Positions 24,587-34,920 of a stretch of 39,218 bases of DNA are shown here, piece by piece. Both the position numbers and the translations under genes were made by a program. Positions within the stretch are counted from its first letter, which is position 1. Every line of letters starts with the position of its first letter. Source of the DNA: BD2-11 clade cluster bacterium bin43 (lineage in GTDB: Bacteria; Gemmatimonadota; Gemmatimonadetes; Longimicrobiales; Gaopeijiaceae); assembly GCA_002238605.1 (NCBI GenBank), contig MPMR01000034.1, positions 1 through 39,218 on the forward strand. The letters run 5' to 3'. The notes beneath the pieces are model-generated. The model was not told the origin of the DNA. It did not search any database and was given only the letters and a program-made list of their open reading frames with translations.

Positions 24587-27500
24587 CTACTCTACCCCAT
24601 ACACATACACAAGCCCCGACCTCTTGGCCGCTATGTTGAACTCAACCCTCGCCAGCGTCGCTCCCTGCTTCTCGGCCGACGCGGTGAACGGATGTGGCAC
24701 TTGCGCGCCCGTCCGCACGAAACCAAGTCCGTGATCTAGGTGACAGCGCCATCTCGCTCCATCCTCCCAGACGATGCGGCATTCGCGTGCGTGCGGAGCT
24801 CGGTTGATCTCACGAAGAGTAACGTCGATCGACATCGACTTGGCGGCAAAGAGTCGTTCGATGGCCCTCTTCCCCTCCTGGCCGGTTGCCCAGTCGTCCT
24901 GCATCCACCGCCTGTTTCTCGCCGGTCTGTCTGGGGGTGTTGTGACGATCCGCAGTCGCGCTCCTGACCTCCCGCCACCTGTGATCGCGACAAGTTCGCC
25001 AAAGATCTCTGAAACGAGCCGAGCCACCAGAGGCGACCGGACGTACCTGTCCTGATAAACCACTTCCTGAATCGGCTGGCCTCGGGCGATTCGCTCCGCG
25101 AGACCCGGTGCAGCGTCCCGCATTTCGCTCCAGAATACTGAGCCAAAAGCACTAACTGAGCCCTGCACGCCTTGATTCAGGAGGACAGGATCTACCTTGC
25201 CGGGGGGAGGGCCGCGCAGGTCGGCGGGTTCGACCGCAGGGAGCGCCGCGGGCTCTGTCGCCAAAAGCCCTCGGACCACATGCGCGCTTTCTCCCGAAAC
25301 GCCCCAGCTATCTCCGGGAATGAGTGCCTCCCAAGACTGCGCGGCAAACGCCAGCGTCCGTCCGCCGCTGTGCAGTTCCGCAAGGAGCGGCCGACCTCGC
25401 CGTGAAGGGTTGCCGCGGAGGAGCCGAACCGGCAACGTGGTGCCCCACATTGCCAGATGAACACGCTCCTCACGGGGTATTGCGTCTAGATCTCGAGGCA
25501 GCACCAACTCGACAGGTCGCTCCTCATTTCTCCACCTCACGATATCTCGCCCGAGGACCCAGTCTTGCAACGACCAACGCGCGGGATCCCCTCCCAGGTG
25601 CAGCCTGACCGTATCAGTTCCCCGGAGCTCTCTCTGAAGAGCCAGTGCGATTTGCTCGAACTCCATCTGCGTCCCCGGTCCGAACAGCCGATCCTCGACT
25701 GGGAGGTCGAGGGCCGCGAGGAATTGGTCGCTCAGAATCTCACGAGCTTGGCGGCGATCCAGCTTATCTGCATGTCGGTGGGTGTCATAAGACAGAAGAC
25801 AAGCGTGGCAAGCTTTATCACACCGCCGAGGGCACTCAAGTGTCTTGCGTGCCCGTCGAAGCAATTCCGGCAGGTGTTCACCGGCCTGTGCGACAAAACC
25901 CGCTCCGCCCGTGGCATGGTCGTACAGCAGGATCGACGTGCCATCCTCCGCTCCTTCCATCCGAGCTGCTCCAATCGACCAGCCGATCTCTCGATCCTCG
26001 ACGCCGATCTTGTCCGCCAAGGCGTGCCGCAAGGCCACGGCAAGCGAAGAGGCTGCTTCAGGGTTCAGAGGCTGCCCGCTTCCCAAGGATCGCAGTTGCA
26101 ACTCGAACACATCGGTTTCTTTTGACACTCCGAGCCACTCCTTGCGCCGGATCGTGTAAGCTCCATCATTGCCGTAGCAGAGTCCGTCTGGACCCGTCGC
26201 TGAGCCACCCCGTAACGACTTGTGGTTCTGCATCAGAGGCGGCAGCTCGCCTTCCTTTTCGGGTTCCGCCACTGCACGCCCACATTGCAAACAGACAGCG
26301 AACCCATGTCCGTGCTCTCCGTCCGTGTAGTGGAAGACTTGACCGTTAGCACTGTAGCGGAAGCGGCCCATAGCAGGTTGTGGGAGACTCTGCCACTGCC
26401 CTCCACCCGCCGATATCCACGGACGCCGCACGGGAAGATACGAGAAACGGCTAAGATCATTGTTCAGCGAGTCACGGAAATCGACTGCGAATCCGGCCGG
26501 TTGCATATAGCTCTGGACCCGCAGGCGCGACTCGTGTCCCACACAGTAGTCGGATTCGCAGAATTCCGGCATTCTCAACGACACGCCAATCGAGCCACAA
26601 TACCGGCAGTACCATGCGTACCGAAGTGCCTGGATTTCACGCAGACCTTCGTCGCTCGCCGGAACTTTCCAGTTCAGAGTAAGACCGGATGACTTCAGGA
26701 CTCTGCCGTCAATTACCACATCCGATCCAGGGGCGTACTCTCGGAGGGCTGCAGCGAGATCGCGGGTTGGGTACGCGCGCGCCCGAGTAAGGTTGTCCTC
26801 TCGACCTCCTGCGGGATCGCCCGCACGCGGCGGACGTCGCAGGTCGTCCTTTGTCGTGGTTACCAACGGCACGACCTGAGTTGGGAACCCGTATCCTGGC
26901 AGAAAATTCCGCAACGCGAGTTCCCGCAGTAGGTACTCTTCACTCAAGCGCTTGAGCTGCAGTTCGACTGCGCGGCGAACCGGGTTATTCCGCGGTTGGC
27001 CATCGAGATCATCTCTCTCTCTGGCCAAGGGAGCAAACTCTGCGGTCCATCCGGTCGCCGCTGCTTCAATCCCACTGTCAACCAGTGACATGAGGCGCTC
27101 AGTGTCGATCCCCTCAAGGGCTGAGCGACGCAAGAGTTGCCTGACGCCCGTCTCAATCCAAGGGTCGTTAGGCGCTTCGTCGGTTAGCCACCGCCGGAAG
27201 TGTTCGCATACGGATGACTCGTCGTCTGTACCCTCGAAGAACCGCCCCGCAAGCAATCGGTGGAATTCCCCGCCAAATTGTCGGACGGTGAAGAAGCGTG
27301 TGAGAGCTAGGGCGTTGACATGGCGTTGTACGATGCGTTCGCTATGTAGGCTCACTTGGGTCACGTGCAGCTTGGTTTGGAACGGCCACAAGGGGTGCTG
27401 GAAAACCCATTCTCCGTGCGGCGAGGTGTTGCAGAGGGTTAGGCCAATCGCACGTGATTCCTGCCGGCGCCCAGAGCGGCCGGCGCGTTGAAGGTAGTTG

Positions 27501-30500
27501 GCGGGGCTCGGAGGGGCGTTATTCATGGCCACGGCCGACAGGCCACCGATGTCCACCCCCATCTCCATCGTCGTTGAGCAGCTTAGGACGTTGACTCGTC
27601 CCTGACGAAACCGGCCCTCGAGTTCACGAAGACGGCTGGCGCCGATTTGGGCCGAATGTTCGGCTACCTGGAAGTAGTCGACCTGAGCGAATATGCGGCG
27701 ACTCCATCCCTGCCATACCCCGACGCGCTCAAGCTCGCCGATGTCCGGGTCGGATCGAAGCACCTCGTCGATCTCCTCCCGACTATACGGTGCATCTGTG
27801 GGTGTCCTCCAGAAGGGAGCCATCAGGCGCGGCATCCGAATGGGCTGAGCCTCTAGCACCTTGCGGTTGAGGCCCGGTGCGACATAGGGCGTAAGACCCT
27901 CCACGGTGGTGTCTAGGACACGACGGGTTATGGGACAGAGCCAAGCCTCACGTATTTCTTGGAGCGCAACCTGTTTCCCCAGGTTTAATTGCCGCCCCTC
28001 CCCTGTGGTGTCCAATATCGGTCGCAATTGGCGCCACGCTCTGAGGAGGCAGGAGTTGATTGCGGATTCTCCTTGTCGATCGGTTGATGGATCTACCCGG
28101 AGAACAAGAGCGAGAAGCTGTACCAGGCGGGACCGGCGCGTTCGAGGTGTTGAAAGCGGCCACGGCACCGATCCCTTGAAGCGCTCGGCGTCGGGACCGA
28201 CCAGAGCCGTTGACCTGTGGGGGATACCCAGCCAGGGAATGAAGACGCCTCGCACTTGGATCGAGCGCCGACCTCGAACCAAGTGGTCCAGCGCAATCTT
28301 GAGGAAGTTCCTCCATTCACCGGCATCCAGTCCGCGACTTTTCCAGGGATCGGGAGCATCGGGGTGCTCGGGGAGACCGACGTAGTCAACCGCAACAAAA
28401 CCGAGCGTCTCCAACGAGTTCTGACGCTTCGGCCGCCGAGCGAACTCCCTAAGGAGGGCAATCTCGGCGAGATCGGCGGCCGGCAAATCGGACAGCGGGA
28501 GGTGGCGCCAGTGCTGTCGTAGCCAAACCGCGATCTCTGTCTCTTGGGACAGCTTGTCGACCGCCGCCCGCCAAGTAAGGCGACCCAGTTTCGGAGTCGT
28601 TAGCCCCGCTAATTCTCGTTGTAACCTAGCCAACGTCCTCTGCATTGCAGGAACCTCCCGAGCCACCGGGGTGAGGTTCCTGATTTCTTGCTTCAGGTTG
28701 GCGATCTCCTCAGGGTCGGTCTCACGGTCCACACGAGCTGCAGCGACCAAGTGGTAAACCAGACTTCGAGTGAAATTACGCTCGGAATCGAGTTGCGCGT
28801 CGAGCGCAAATCGCGCCGTGCCTTGGCGGCTGTCGGTAAACGTTAGAAGACGTCGGCCGCTGGACGGCAACCGCTCGTTGCCGTCCGCCAGCGGAGGCGT
28901 GTAGTCAAGGACAACCGGTATGGTATTGCGCAGGATAAGGGAAGCTCCACCCCGAAAGGGCCTCAACAACCAGTCAGGCCTCCGGCTGCTCCGGCATTCA
29001 GGACACCTCGGCAGCCCCGATCGCGTCACGCTTACTTCGCCAAAGCGCATCGCATCTGCGCTCTCTGGCTGCACCCACCGGCCCGTCCTTCTATCCAGAT
29101 GGACCTCGGTCAGTTTGGGCGTGGCAGGGTGCGCCAGGTATCGAATGAGGGAATTCTCGGCTACATCCACTTCCTCGTCTTCGTCATACTCGTCGGCTCC
29201 GAGATCAACGAGTTCCGGAAAATCTTCACTTTGATCGAGGACTCCGACGGCACGAGGCCTAAGGGCTTGACCCTCGTCGTCACTCTGAAGATGTCCGGTG
29301 AGGTATTCTTTGCCGCACTCGGTGCACAACACCAACGGTAGCACCATAGAGTCGCACTCATTCTCATCGCAGCGCTCGCGGCGCTCAAAAAAAAGCTTGC
29401 CAAAGGCCCACTCGAAGTTATCCAGCGGCGTACCCCTCCGACCCGGACATTGGTTTGACACGCAAGCCCACACCCCCCCTTGCGTGCGGTGAAAGAAGTG
29501 CCCGCGGACACGCAGGAATGGCTCCTCTGCCACAATGGCATCGGTAGCGAGGTCGATGAGTTCAAGCGTTCTCTGGCGCTCGATAAGGGAATCGGCACCT
29601 CGCTTGGAACCTAGGCGTGCCTGGGTGAGCTGCGTCAGGGTGCAGGCCCCGTCGGAATGCAATAGTGTCTGACGTACCCTCCGGGCCGCTCGTGAAGAGG
29701 CCAGTGCGGCTCCGCGCTTGTCGGGTGTCATGCGGCGCAGTTCGTCATCGCCGGGAAGCGACGCGTTGGCCGCGTCAGGGAAGGCCGTCGGCAGCCGCGG
29801 GTGACTTCGCTCACCTCTCACCACGTGAACGTGCTCGCTCGGGATTCCGCCCAAGTCTGCGAGGAATCGCCGTAGCCGGGCTTCGCTCTCCGGGCTCTCG
29901 TCGCCGATCGTTGCGGAGGTGGCGACGAAACGTACTTGTGACGGCTTGACTCCGAAGGCGTAGAGAACCCGTCTGAGCAGCAACGCGATCTCGGCCGATC
30001 GCGAACCTTGGTATGTGTGCGCTTCGTCTAAGACGATCCAGCGAAGGGTGCGTTGGGAGTGATCAATGATCGGCCTGTCCTCCGCCCGGATGAGCATGTA
30101 CTCGAGCATCGTCGCGTTGGTCACGAGGATCGGTGGTGTATCCTCCCTTAGCGTCTTTCGATCGCCCACGAGTTCCGGTCCCAGCCTCTTCTTCTTTGCC
30201 GCGGACATGCTCCTTGGAGTGTCTCCCTTGTAGAGACAAAAGCGAATGTCGCCTTTGAAGGGACGTGACCAAGCACTCAAGCGGTCCCGTTGGCTGTTGA
30301 TCAACGCGTTGAGGGGATAGAGGAACAGCGCTCTGACTCCGTTGAGTCGGCCGGCTCCAGCACACTGTCGCGCCAAATCGTCCAGGATCGGCACCAGAAA
30401 ACCCTCGGTCTTCCCTGATCCAGTGCCGCTGGTGATCAATACCGACTGCGGTCTTTCACGCTTGAGGTGTTTCCAAGCGGCGTACTGGTGGGTATATGGG

Positions 30501-30826
30501 TGCCGCTCCATCGGGAACTGGTATTCCGAAAGCCGTTCATCGTCAGCCTTCTTGTCCATGGCTTCGACCAATTCCTCGGTGAGGAAGCGCTGCTCGGCAA
30601 GATCGAGCATTGAGTGCTCCACCTGCTGCCAGTCGAAGATTGCCTCAAACACTGGATCTGCCAGGAAGCTGTCCGGATGCCCTGCAGGTCGCTGAAGAAC
30701 CTGCGAAAGGAATGCACGTAACGCTTCCGTCCGTGGCCCGTAAATCCCGAGGAGTGAACTCGCTGATCTCTCGATGAGATCGCGGGTAAGGGACTCGAAG
30801 AAACGAGGTGATGCAGACTGTGGCAT
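24587..30826 (-). CDS. druE: Druantia type III DruE: giant DEAH helicase with DUF1998-type C-terminus
   Basis: The predicted product is 2079 residues, the size expected for DruE. Helicase motifs are intact: SGTGSGKT at 133-140, DEAH at 267-270, SAT at 304-306, and a second helicase domain with MEMGVDIGGL and QRAGRSGRR near 1085-1115. Cys-rich zinc-binding patches lie near 455-520 (CVSNQCPGRRG, CTECGKEYL) and 600 (CPECRSSR). The C-terminal YDHATGGAGF...CPRRCDKACHACLLSYD region (~1640-1690) is the DUF1998/MrfA-like signature. Family knowledge: Druantia is an antiphage system whose type III consists only of druH and druE; the mechanism is not settled. The start lies one base after the druH stop, with GAGGAG inside the end of druH, so the two are translated together. 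Confidence 0.87.
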   Translation of the reverse strand: MPQSASPRFFESLTRDLIERSASSLLGIYGPRTEALRAFLSQVLQRPAGHPDSFLADPVFEAIFDWQQVEHSMLDLAEQRFLTEELVEAMDKKADDERLSEYQFPMERHPYTHQYAAWKHLKRERPQSVLITSGTGSGKTEGFLVPILDDLARQCAGAGRLNGVRALFLYPLNALINSQRDRLSAWSRPFKGDIRFCLYKGDTPRSMSAAKKKRLGPELVGDRKTLREDTPPILVTNATMLEYMLIRAEDRPIIDHSQRTLRWIVLDEAHTYQGSRSAEIALLLRRVLYAFGVKPSQVRFVATSATIGDESPESEARLRRFLADLGGIPSEHVHVVRGERSHPRLPTAFPDAANASLPGDDELRRMTPDKRGAALASSRAARRVRQTLLHSDGACTLTQLTQARLGSKRGADSLIERQRTLELIDLATDAIVAEEPFLRVRGHFFHRTQGGVWACVSNQCPGRRGTPLDNFEWAFGKLFFERRERCDENECDSMVLPLVLCTECGKEYLTGHLQSDDEGQALRPRAVGVLDQSEDFPELVDLGADEYDEDEEVDVAENSLIRYLAHPATPKLTEVHLDRRTGRWVQPESADAMRFGEVSVTRSGLPRCPECRSSRRPDWLLRPFRGGASLILRNTIPVVLDYTPPLADGNERLPSSGRRLLTFTDSRQGTARFALDAQLDSERNFTRSLVYHLVAAARVDRETDPEEIANLKQEIRNLTPVAREVPAMQRTLARLQRELAGLTTPKLGRLTWRAAVDKLSQETEIAVWLRQHWRHLPLSDLPAADLAEIALLREFARRPKRQNSLETLGFVAVDYVGLPEHPDAPDPWKSRGLDAGEWRNFLKIALDHLVRGRRSIQVRGVFIPWLGIPHRSTALVGPDAERFKGSVPWPLSTPRTRRSRLVQLLALVLRVDPSTDRQGESAINSCLLRAWRQLRPILDTTGEGRQLNLGKQVALQEIREAWLCPITRRVLDTTVEGLTPYVAPGLNRKVLEAQPIRMPRLMAPFWRTPTDAPYSREEIDEVLRSDPDIGELERVGVWQGWSRRIFAQVDYFQVAEHSAQIGASRLRELEGRFRQGRVNVLSCSTTMEMGVDIGGLSAVAMNNAPPSPANYLQRAGRSGRRQESRAIGLTLCNTSPHGEWVFQHPLWPFQTKLHVTQVSLHSERIVQRHVNALALTRFFTVRQFGGEFHRLLAGRFFEGTDDESSVCEHFRRWLTDEAPNDPWIETGVRQLLRRSALEGIDTERLMSLVDSGIEAAATGWTAEFAPLARERDDLDGQPRNNPVRRAVELQLKRLSEEYLLRELALRNFLPGYGFPTQVVPLVTTTKDDLRRPPRAGDPAGGREDNLTRARAYPTRDLAAALREYAPGSDVVIDGRVLKSSGLTLNWKVPASDEGLREIQALRYAWYCRYCGSIGVSLRMPEFCESDYCVGHESRLRVQSYMQPAGFAVDFRDSLNNDLSRFSYLPVRRPWISAGGGQWQSLPQPAMGRFRYSANGQVFHYTDGEHGHGFAVCLQCGRAVAEPEKEGELPPLMQNHKSLRGGSATGPDGLCYGNDGAYTIRRKEWLGVSKETDVFELQLRSLGSGQPLNPEAASSLAVALRHALADKIGVEDREIGWSIGAARMEGAEDGTSILLYDHATGGAGFVAQAGEHLPELLRRARKTLECPRRCDKACHACLLSYDTHRHADKLDRRQAREILSDQFLAALDLPVEDRLFGPGTQMEFEQIALALQRELRGTDTVRLHLGGDPARWSLQDWVLGRDIVRWRNEERPVELVLPRDLDAIPREERVHLAMWGTTLPVRLLRGNPSRRGRPLLAELHSGGRTLAFAAQSWEALIPGDSWGVSGESAHVVRGLLATEPAALPAVEPADLRGPPPGKVDPVLLNQGVQGSVSAFGSVFWSEMRDAAPGLAERIARGQPIQEVVYQDRYVRSPLVARLVSEIFGELVAITGGGRSGARLRIVTTPPDRPARNRRWMQDDWATGQEGKRAIERLFAAKSMSIDVTLREINRAPHARECRIVWEDGARWRCHLDHGLGFVRTGAQVPHPFTASAEKQGATLARVEFNIAAKRSGLVYVYGVE

Positions 30827-30827
30827 T

Positions 30828-33800
30828 CTAGGACAGGCTCCTCAGTTGTATTGCGATTTTTTCAGCCTCCCGGCGACCAAAGGCGATGAATTGTGCCAGC
30901 CGCAAGGCTTTGTCAAACCAGCTCAGGTGGTTGGTGCGGAGTGCTCGCATGTCGTCCGCGAGTTCGACAGGTCCCTGTTCACCTGCGACGACCAAGGTAG
31001 CCGTCAGGGCAGGGGCATCGGCGAAATCCGCGTGTCTCCGCGCTCCAAAAGGGCCGACTCGCTTGACGAAGAGTGAGGCGCACCAGGGATGTTCGGCGGT
31101 GACCCTCTTGACCTCCCGCCGAAGGCCACGGAGCTCGGCAAGTGCATGCGACGCTATCTCCAATGCTGGGCAGGATTCTCGGTGCTCATCATACTCGTTC
31201 TGCAACTGCTCCAACCTTTCCGATGTCACTATTCTTGATCCCTTGCCTGATAGCGTCCGATTCGCAACACGGTCGCTCAGGAAACGAAATGCGGCACGAA
31301 GGCCTTCCAGTTGCCCTGCCACGCGATCAATACTGCGGTCCGTTTCGTCTCGCAGCAGCTTCCACGCACGCTCCGTGTCTCCTATCAATTCCAATACTTT
31401 GTCCCAGTATTCTCCGTAGGCTTCGAACGCCTCCTCCCAAGTACTCAGCGGGATTTGCCACCAAGCGAAGGGGAATCGCTCCAGCCGCTCCCAGAGCAGT
31501 CGGAAGTCCGCGGCGCTTGCGTGGGCTGCAGCCATCGCACAGGCAACGGGATTTCGAACCAGAGCACGAAGAAGCGGAAAGGTCGCTACTGGAAGCAACG
31601 TTTGTCTCAAGTAACCGAACACCAATGGCCAGTCCGGATGGCCGGGGTCGCTTGCCAGTTGCATGACTACAGGCCCGAATGGTTCATCGCTGGACCGATG
31701 GGTCTGTTCTGATGCTATGCGGTAGGCTTGTGCCACTGTGGCAATGACCGACGAGTTGGCATCACCTGTTTCCTTGGGCCGCTCGAAGTACCAGGGCATC
31801 GGCTGTACTCGCTGCCAGTCCCCGTGGCGCCCCAGAACCAAGTAGGGACCGGGTTCCAACCGGTCCCTCGGGATGTGCCAGGCGTCGCGGTCGCATCGTT
31901 CCAGGGGAATTGGCTCTGAGTCGGGGTCAAGCAGCGGCAGGATCTCCACCGCTAGCGAATCCAAGTCTGCCGGCGAGATCGTCTGCCCGCGTAAATCTAG
32001 CCCTACTACCGTGGCTTCACCACCGCGATGCTCGAACCCGACATCGAACCTACTTACGGAAATGCTGGTGGATGCAAGCAAATCTCCAAGCTCAGCGCTT
32101 ACAATCGTCAAGCGGACGGCCGCATCCGGGCTGTCGCTTAGTTCCAGCCGCTCCGCGATGCTGTGGTCCAGCTCGGCCAAGTCTAGCACATAGTGGCCAA
32201 GACTCACCGCCGGTATCTCGCGAGCGAACTTCCCGGAGCGAGGCCTAACGGCCGCCGCATCTCGGCCGGAATACTGGCCCTCGATTTCAAAGCGTGCGGT
32301 GCCGGGCACGATGACTTCGGCCCGAACGCCTGCTAGAGAACCCTGGGCCACGCTAGCGCCCGGAGGCATAGGGTTGCCGTCTGCCGCAACAAAGACAGCC
32401 CGTCTCGCAGGAAAAGGTAACAGAAACTCGGCTCTCCCCTGCCCATGCCAGTCGGCTACGATGCCGACTTCGCGCGGAGGGTCGCCAACGTTGCTCAATG
32501 CTAAGCGGTATCCGCCGGGTTCGGCTTGGCCTTTGAACTCGAGGCCCGGGGTAGGTCGTGCGATCGCCACGGCGTCACCGAAGCCGGACAGCCTAACTTC
32601 CCCGAGTCGGGGGTCGGACGAGGGTAGGAGTTCTATGTCGGCGCCCTGGGGCAAAATACAGATCGATACGGCATGTTGTATCTCATCATTTTTGACGTAT
32701 CGAAGCCAACCTGTTCCGCGAATCGAGCCAGATTCCACTGCGGCCGAGGAGTAAGTTTGCCACCGTCCCCCTGGGACCTTGGGTTTCCATTGTAGATGCC
32801 GCTCTCGAATGCGTGCGATGGGTTCGCCGTCGCGGCGCAGATACATCGAGGGACTACCCAAGAAAACTGACATCGTGCTAGCGCCAAAACGTTCCTCACG
32901 TCCAAGCAAGTGATATTCGCCGTTGGTGGCATCGGATGCCGCCTCCGTTTCTACAACTGTCCGGGACCCGTCTTCCGCCCGAAAAACTACCCTTCCTCTT
33001 ACCTCGTACACTATGCGCTCACGTTCATTGCGAAGCGACCCGATCCGCCTTGCTTCTCCCGCGTCGCCTTCGGGCAATATTGCGGCGTCCACCGCTACGA
33101 AAGCACAAGACTCCTTTACGTGGACCGTTCCCTGACCAATCAGTCGACAGGTCGGGCGTGCCGAGCCGCGAGACTCTCTGGGCACAAAGACCCATGCAGC
33201 CTCGCCAAGACCCGACGACCCCTGAAACCGATCTGTGGGGCATTTCTTGCTGTGGGTCCGTGCGAGCAGCCTCCGTGGACCCACCAAGCCTGTGGTCTCG
33301 GCATTGTTAGCCGCAGGAAACGGCTCCAGTCGGTAACTTCGCCCATCGCCGTCCGTTCGCCTCTCCGTCCCCAACGCCAGAATGCGAAAACGTCCCGTCG
33401 GAGTCTGAACCCCGAGGTCGAAGCGCCGAGGAGACTGGGTTTGTGACCAGCAATCGAATAGGCGATTGAACGCCCGCCCGCTGATGGTCGCCGGGATGTG
33501 GAACGAGCCTCTGAGTTCCCAATCCCCGTTGGAAACAGGCGCAAGGTCCACATTCCACCGAACATCAATCCGCGCACGTCTTGCCACCTTGACGGCCTCG
33601 ATGAGGAGGTCGTTGAGCAACGTTCGCGCCACGTCGTCGCTGATTCGAACAGGGAATTCGTCACGCCAACCTGGTACCTTGCGGTCAAGATCCTGAACGG
33701 GTGTATCGGTCGGTCCCAGCTCGTGTTGGAGCAACCAAACGGCTTCGATCATCTCGCCCGCAAGTTCGTACACGGGCTCTTGGCGCAGCGCTCTCGGAAG

Positions 33801-34355
33801 GCGGTGGCGGAAGCGTTCAGCCAAGTCGCGAGTGGGAGTCTCGGTCGCGCCAAAATGCTTGAACTCCTCAAGCACGCCCTTCAGGTAGTTGCGAAGAGGC
33901 GTTTGCTCTCGGAGGATGAGCTTCATAGGAAGCCCGCCTTCGCATGCAAGGGTTACCAGATAGCGCCTAGAAGGCCCCACTCTGTAGACGGAGCGGTCCC
34001 ATGCGCCGAGGCCGCGGACGACAAGATCCTGAAGCTCTGCATATCGATGCCCACCAGGGGCGAACTCAGGTGTCCCGAGCGCCTTGACGAGGGGCATCCA
34101 CTTCCATGCTCCCTTCTCGTAGTTGCGATGCCACCATTCCGATGCCCAGAGACAGAACGCCATTGCTCCTTTCGGTCCGATCCGACGGTGGCCATACTCG
34201 CGCACTCGGAGTTCTTTCGTGAGAACCACTCCGAGCTCGTCGAACTCCTCGGCTTCGATGCGGTAGCGGTACAGGGGTTGGCCATTCGGCTTGGGGAGAC
34301 CTCTGGCGGCGAGGAAGTCTCTGATAAAGTCTCCAACGGTATTCAGTTCGGGCAC
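30828..34355 (-). CDS. druH: Druantia type III DruH (STY4851/ECs_5259 family)
   Basis: The predicted product is 1175 residues from a GTG start; no upstream start remains in frame and no clear Shine-Dalgarno is visible. The N-terminal part (FCLWASEWWHRNYEKGAWKW, then RRYLVTLACEGGLPMKLIL) matches my recollection of the STY4851/ECs_5259 family. That family is the DruH component found only beside DruE-type helicases. The middle is beta-rich, and the C-terminal ~250 residues are helical and charged. No nuclease, methylase or ATPase motif is apparent, in line with DruH having no known enzymatic domain. The stop codon at 30828-30830 is one base from the druE start. The pair forms a complete type III system with no obvious damage. 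Confidence 0.83.
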   Translation of the reverse strand: MPELNTVGDFIRDFLAARGLPKPNGQPLYRYRIEAEEFDELGVVLTKELRVREYGHRRIGPKGAMAFCLWASEWWHRNYEKGAWKWMPLVKALGTPEFAPGGHRYAELQDLVVRGLGAWDRSVYRVGPSRRYLVTLACEGGLPMKLILREQTPLRNYLKGVLEEFKHFGATETPTRDLAERFRHRLPRALRQEPVYELAGEMIEAVWLLQHELGPTDTPVQDLDRKVPGWRDEFPVRISDDVARTLLNDLLIEAVKVARRARIDVRWNVDLAPVSNGDWELRGSFHIPATISGRAFNRLFDCWSQTQSPRRFDLGVQTPTGRFRILALGTERRTDGDGRSYRLEPFPAANNAETTGLVGPRRLLARTHSKKCPTDRFQGSSGLGEAAWVFVPRESRGSARPTCRLIGQGTVHVKESCAFVAVDAAILPEGDAGEARRIGSLRNERERIVYEVRGRVVFRAEDGSRTVVETEAASDATNGEYHLLGREERFGASTMSVFLGSPSMYLRRDGEPIARIRERHLQWKPKVPGGRWQTYSSAAVESGSIRGTGWLRYVKNDEIQHAVSICILPQGADIELLPSSDPRLGEVRLSGFGDAVAIARPTPGLEFKGQAEPGGYRLALSNVGDPPREVGIVADWHGQGRAEFLLPFPARRAVFVAADGNPMPPGASVAQGSLAGVRAEVIVPGTARFEIEGQYSGRDAAAVRPRSGKFAREIPAVSLGHYVLDLAELDHSIAERLELSDSPDAAVRLTIVSAELGDLLASTSISVSRFDVGFEHRGGEATVVGLDLRGQTISPADLDSLAVEILPLLDPDSEPIPLERCDRDAWHIPRDRLEPGPYLVLGRHGDWQRVQPMPWYFERPKETGDANSSVIATVAQAYRIASEQTHRSSDEPFGPVVMQLASDPGHPDWPLVFGYLRQTLLPVATFPLLRALVRNPVACAMAAAHASAADFRLLWERLERFPFAWWQIPLSTWEEAFEAYGEYWDKVLELIGDTERAWKLLRDETDRSIDRVAGQLEGLRAAFRFLSDRVANRTLSGKGSRIVTSERLEQLQNEYDEHRESCPALEIASHALAELRGLRREVKRVTAEHPWCASLFVKRVGPFGARRHADFADAPALTATLVVAGEQGPVELADDMRALRTNHLSWFDKALRLAQFIAFGRREAEKIAIQLRSLS

Positions 34356-34920
34356 GGTACGAAGCTCAATGGTCGGGTGATGATGCGGGCACAGACTAGA
34401 CGTTCTGAGCCCGTGTGATAACTTTCAGGGCCCCCACAAATAGGGTGTGGAGGGCTTCGCAAGTAGCAGTGTGTGAAGAGGCTATTCCGTCCGCGTCGGA
34501 GTCCTGCCGCTGTGTCCTCCCGCCACCAGCGGGCCGGCGATTCGGGTGCGTAAGGACCCGAGATCCCACATGGCGCGGGTCTAGATCGGGAATAATGGCG
34601 CGGGGCTCGTGTGTCCGCCAGCCTTGGGCTCGTCTTGGAGGTAAGATACATGGCATATGGTAAATCGCGAGCGGGACGAAGGACTCATCGACAAACGGCA
34701 ACCGCCACCGTAGAAACTGTGCGTCGGCGAGCGGTACCCGATTCGCTTGGAAGGCGAGGGCGATCGATGATCCCGGGGTGCTTCGGCCTCCCCCCCACCC
34801 CTTGCGTCCCCAACCCCAATCCCCGCACCCTCTCCTCCGTTCCTCCCCTCACTGAAACAGGCCACCGTCCCAAGCCACCACCCGTCCTGCCACCCAGGTC
34901 GCCCCCCACCCCCCCCGCCC
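34356..34920. other. Divergent intergenic region between druH and the Hhe-type gene
   Basis: These 565 bases must hold the promoters of both defence units. An imperfect inverted repeat (CCACA-N7-TGTGG core with partly paired flanks) lies at about 34427-34456, upstream of druH, and could be an operator or hairpin. The last ~140 bases before the + strand gene are almost free of G and very rich in C. I cannot point to a confident -35/-10 pair, and I see no gene here: the open frames have no start context and no family resemblance. Confidence 0.5.
34790..34824 (-). other. G-quadruplex (complement i-motif) sequence in the leader of the Hhe-type gene
   Basis: The + strand has five C-runs of at least four bases: C7, C4, C4, C4 and C4, separated by A, TTGCGT, AA and AAT. 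The - strand therefore carries five G-runs of four or more with loops of 1-6 bases, which meets the standard four-tetrad G-quadruplex pattern. It lies about 100 bases before the start codon at 34921. That start has no Shine-Dalgarno, only a second C-rich stretch (C6-A-C8-G-C3). Confidence 0.7.

Noticed and set aside
24587-34355. DISARM or Dpd system as the identity of the helicase operon
   Set aside because: There is no methyltransferase, PLD protein or deazaguanine gene nearby, the helicase and DUF1998-type part are in one 2079-residue protein, and the partner resembles DruH.
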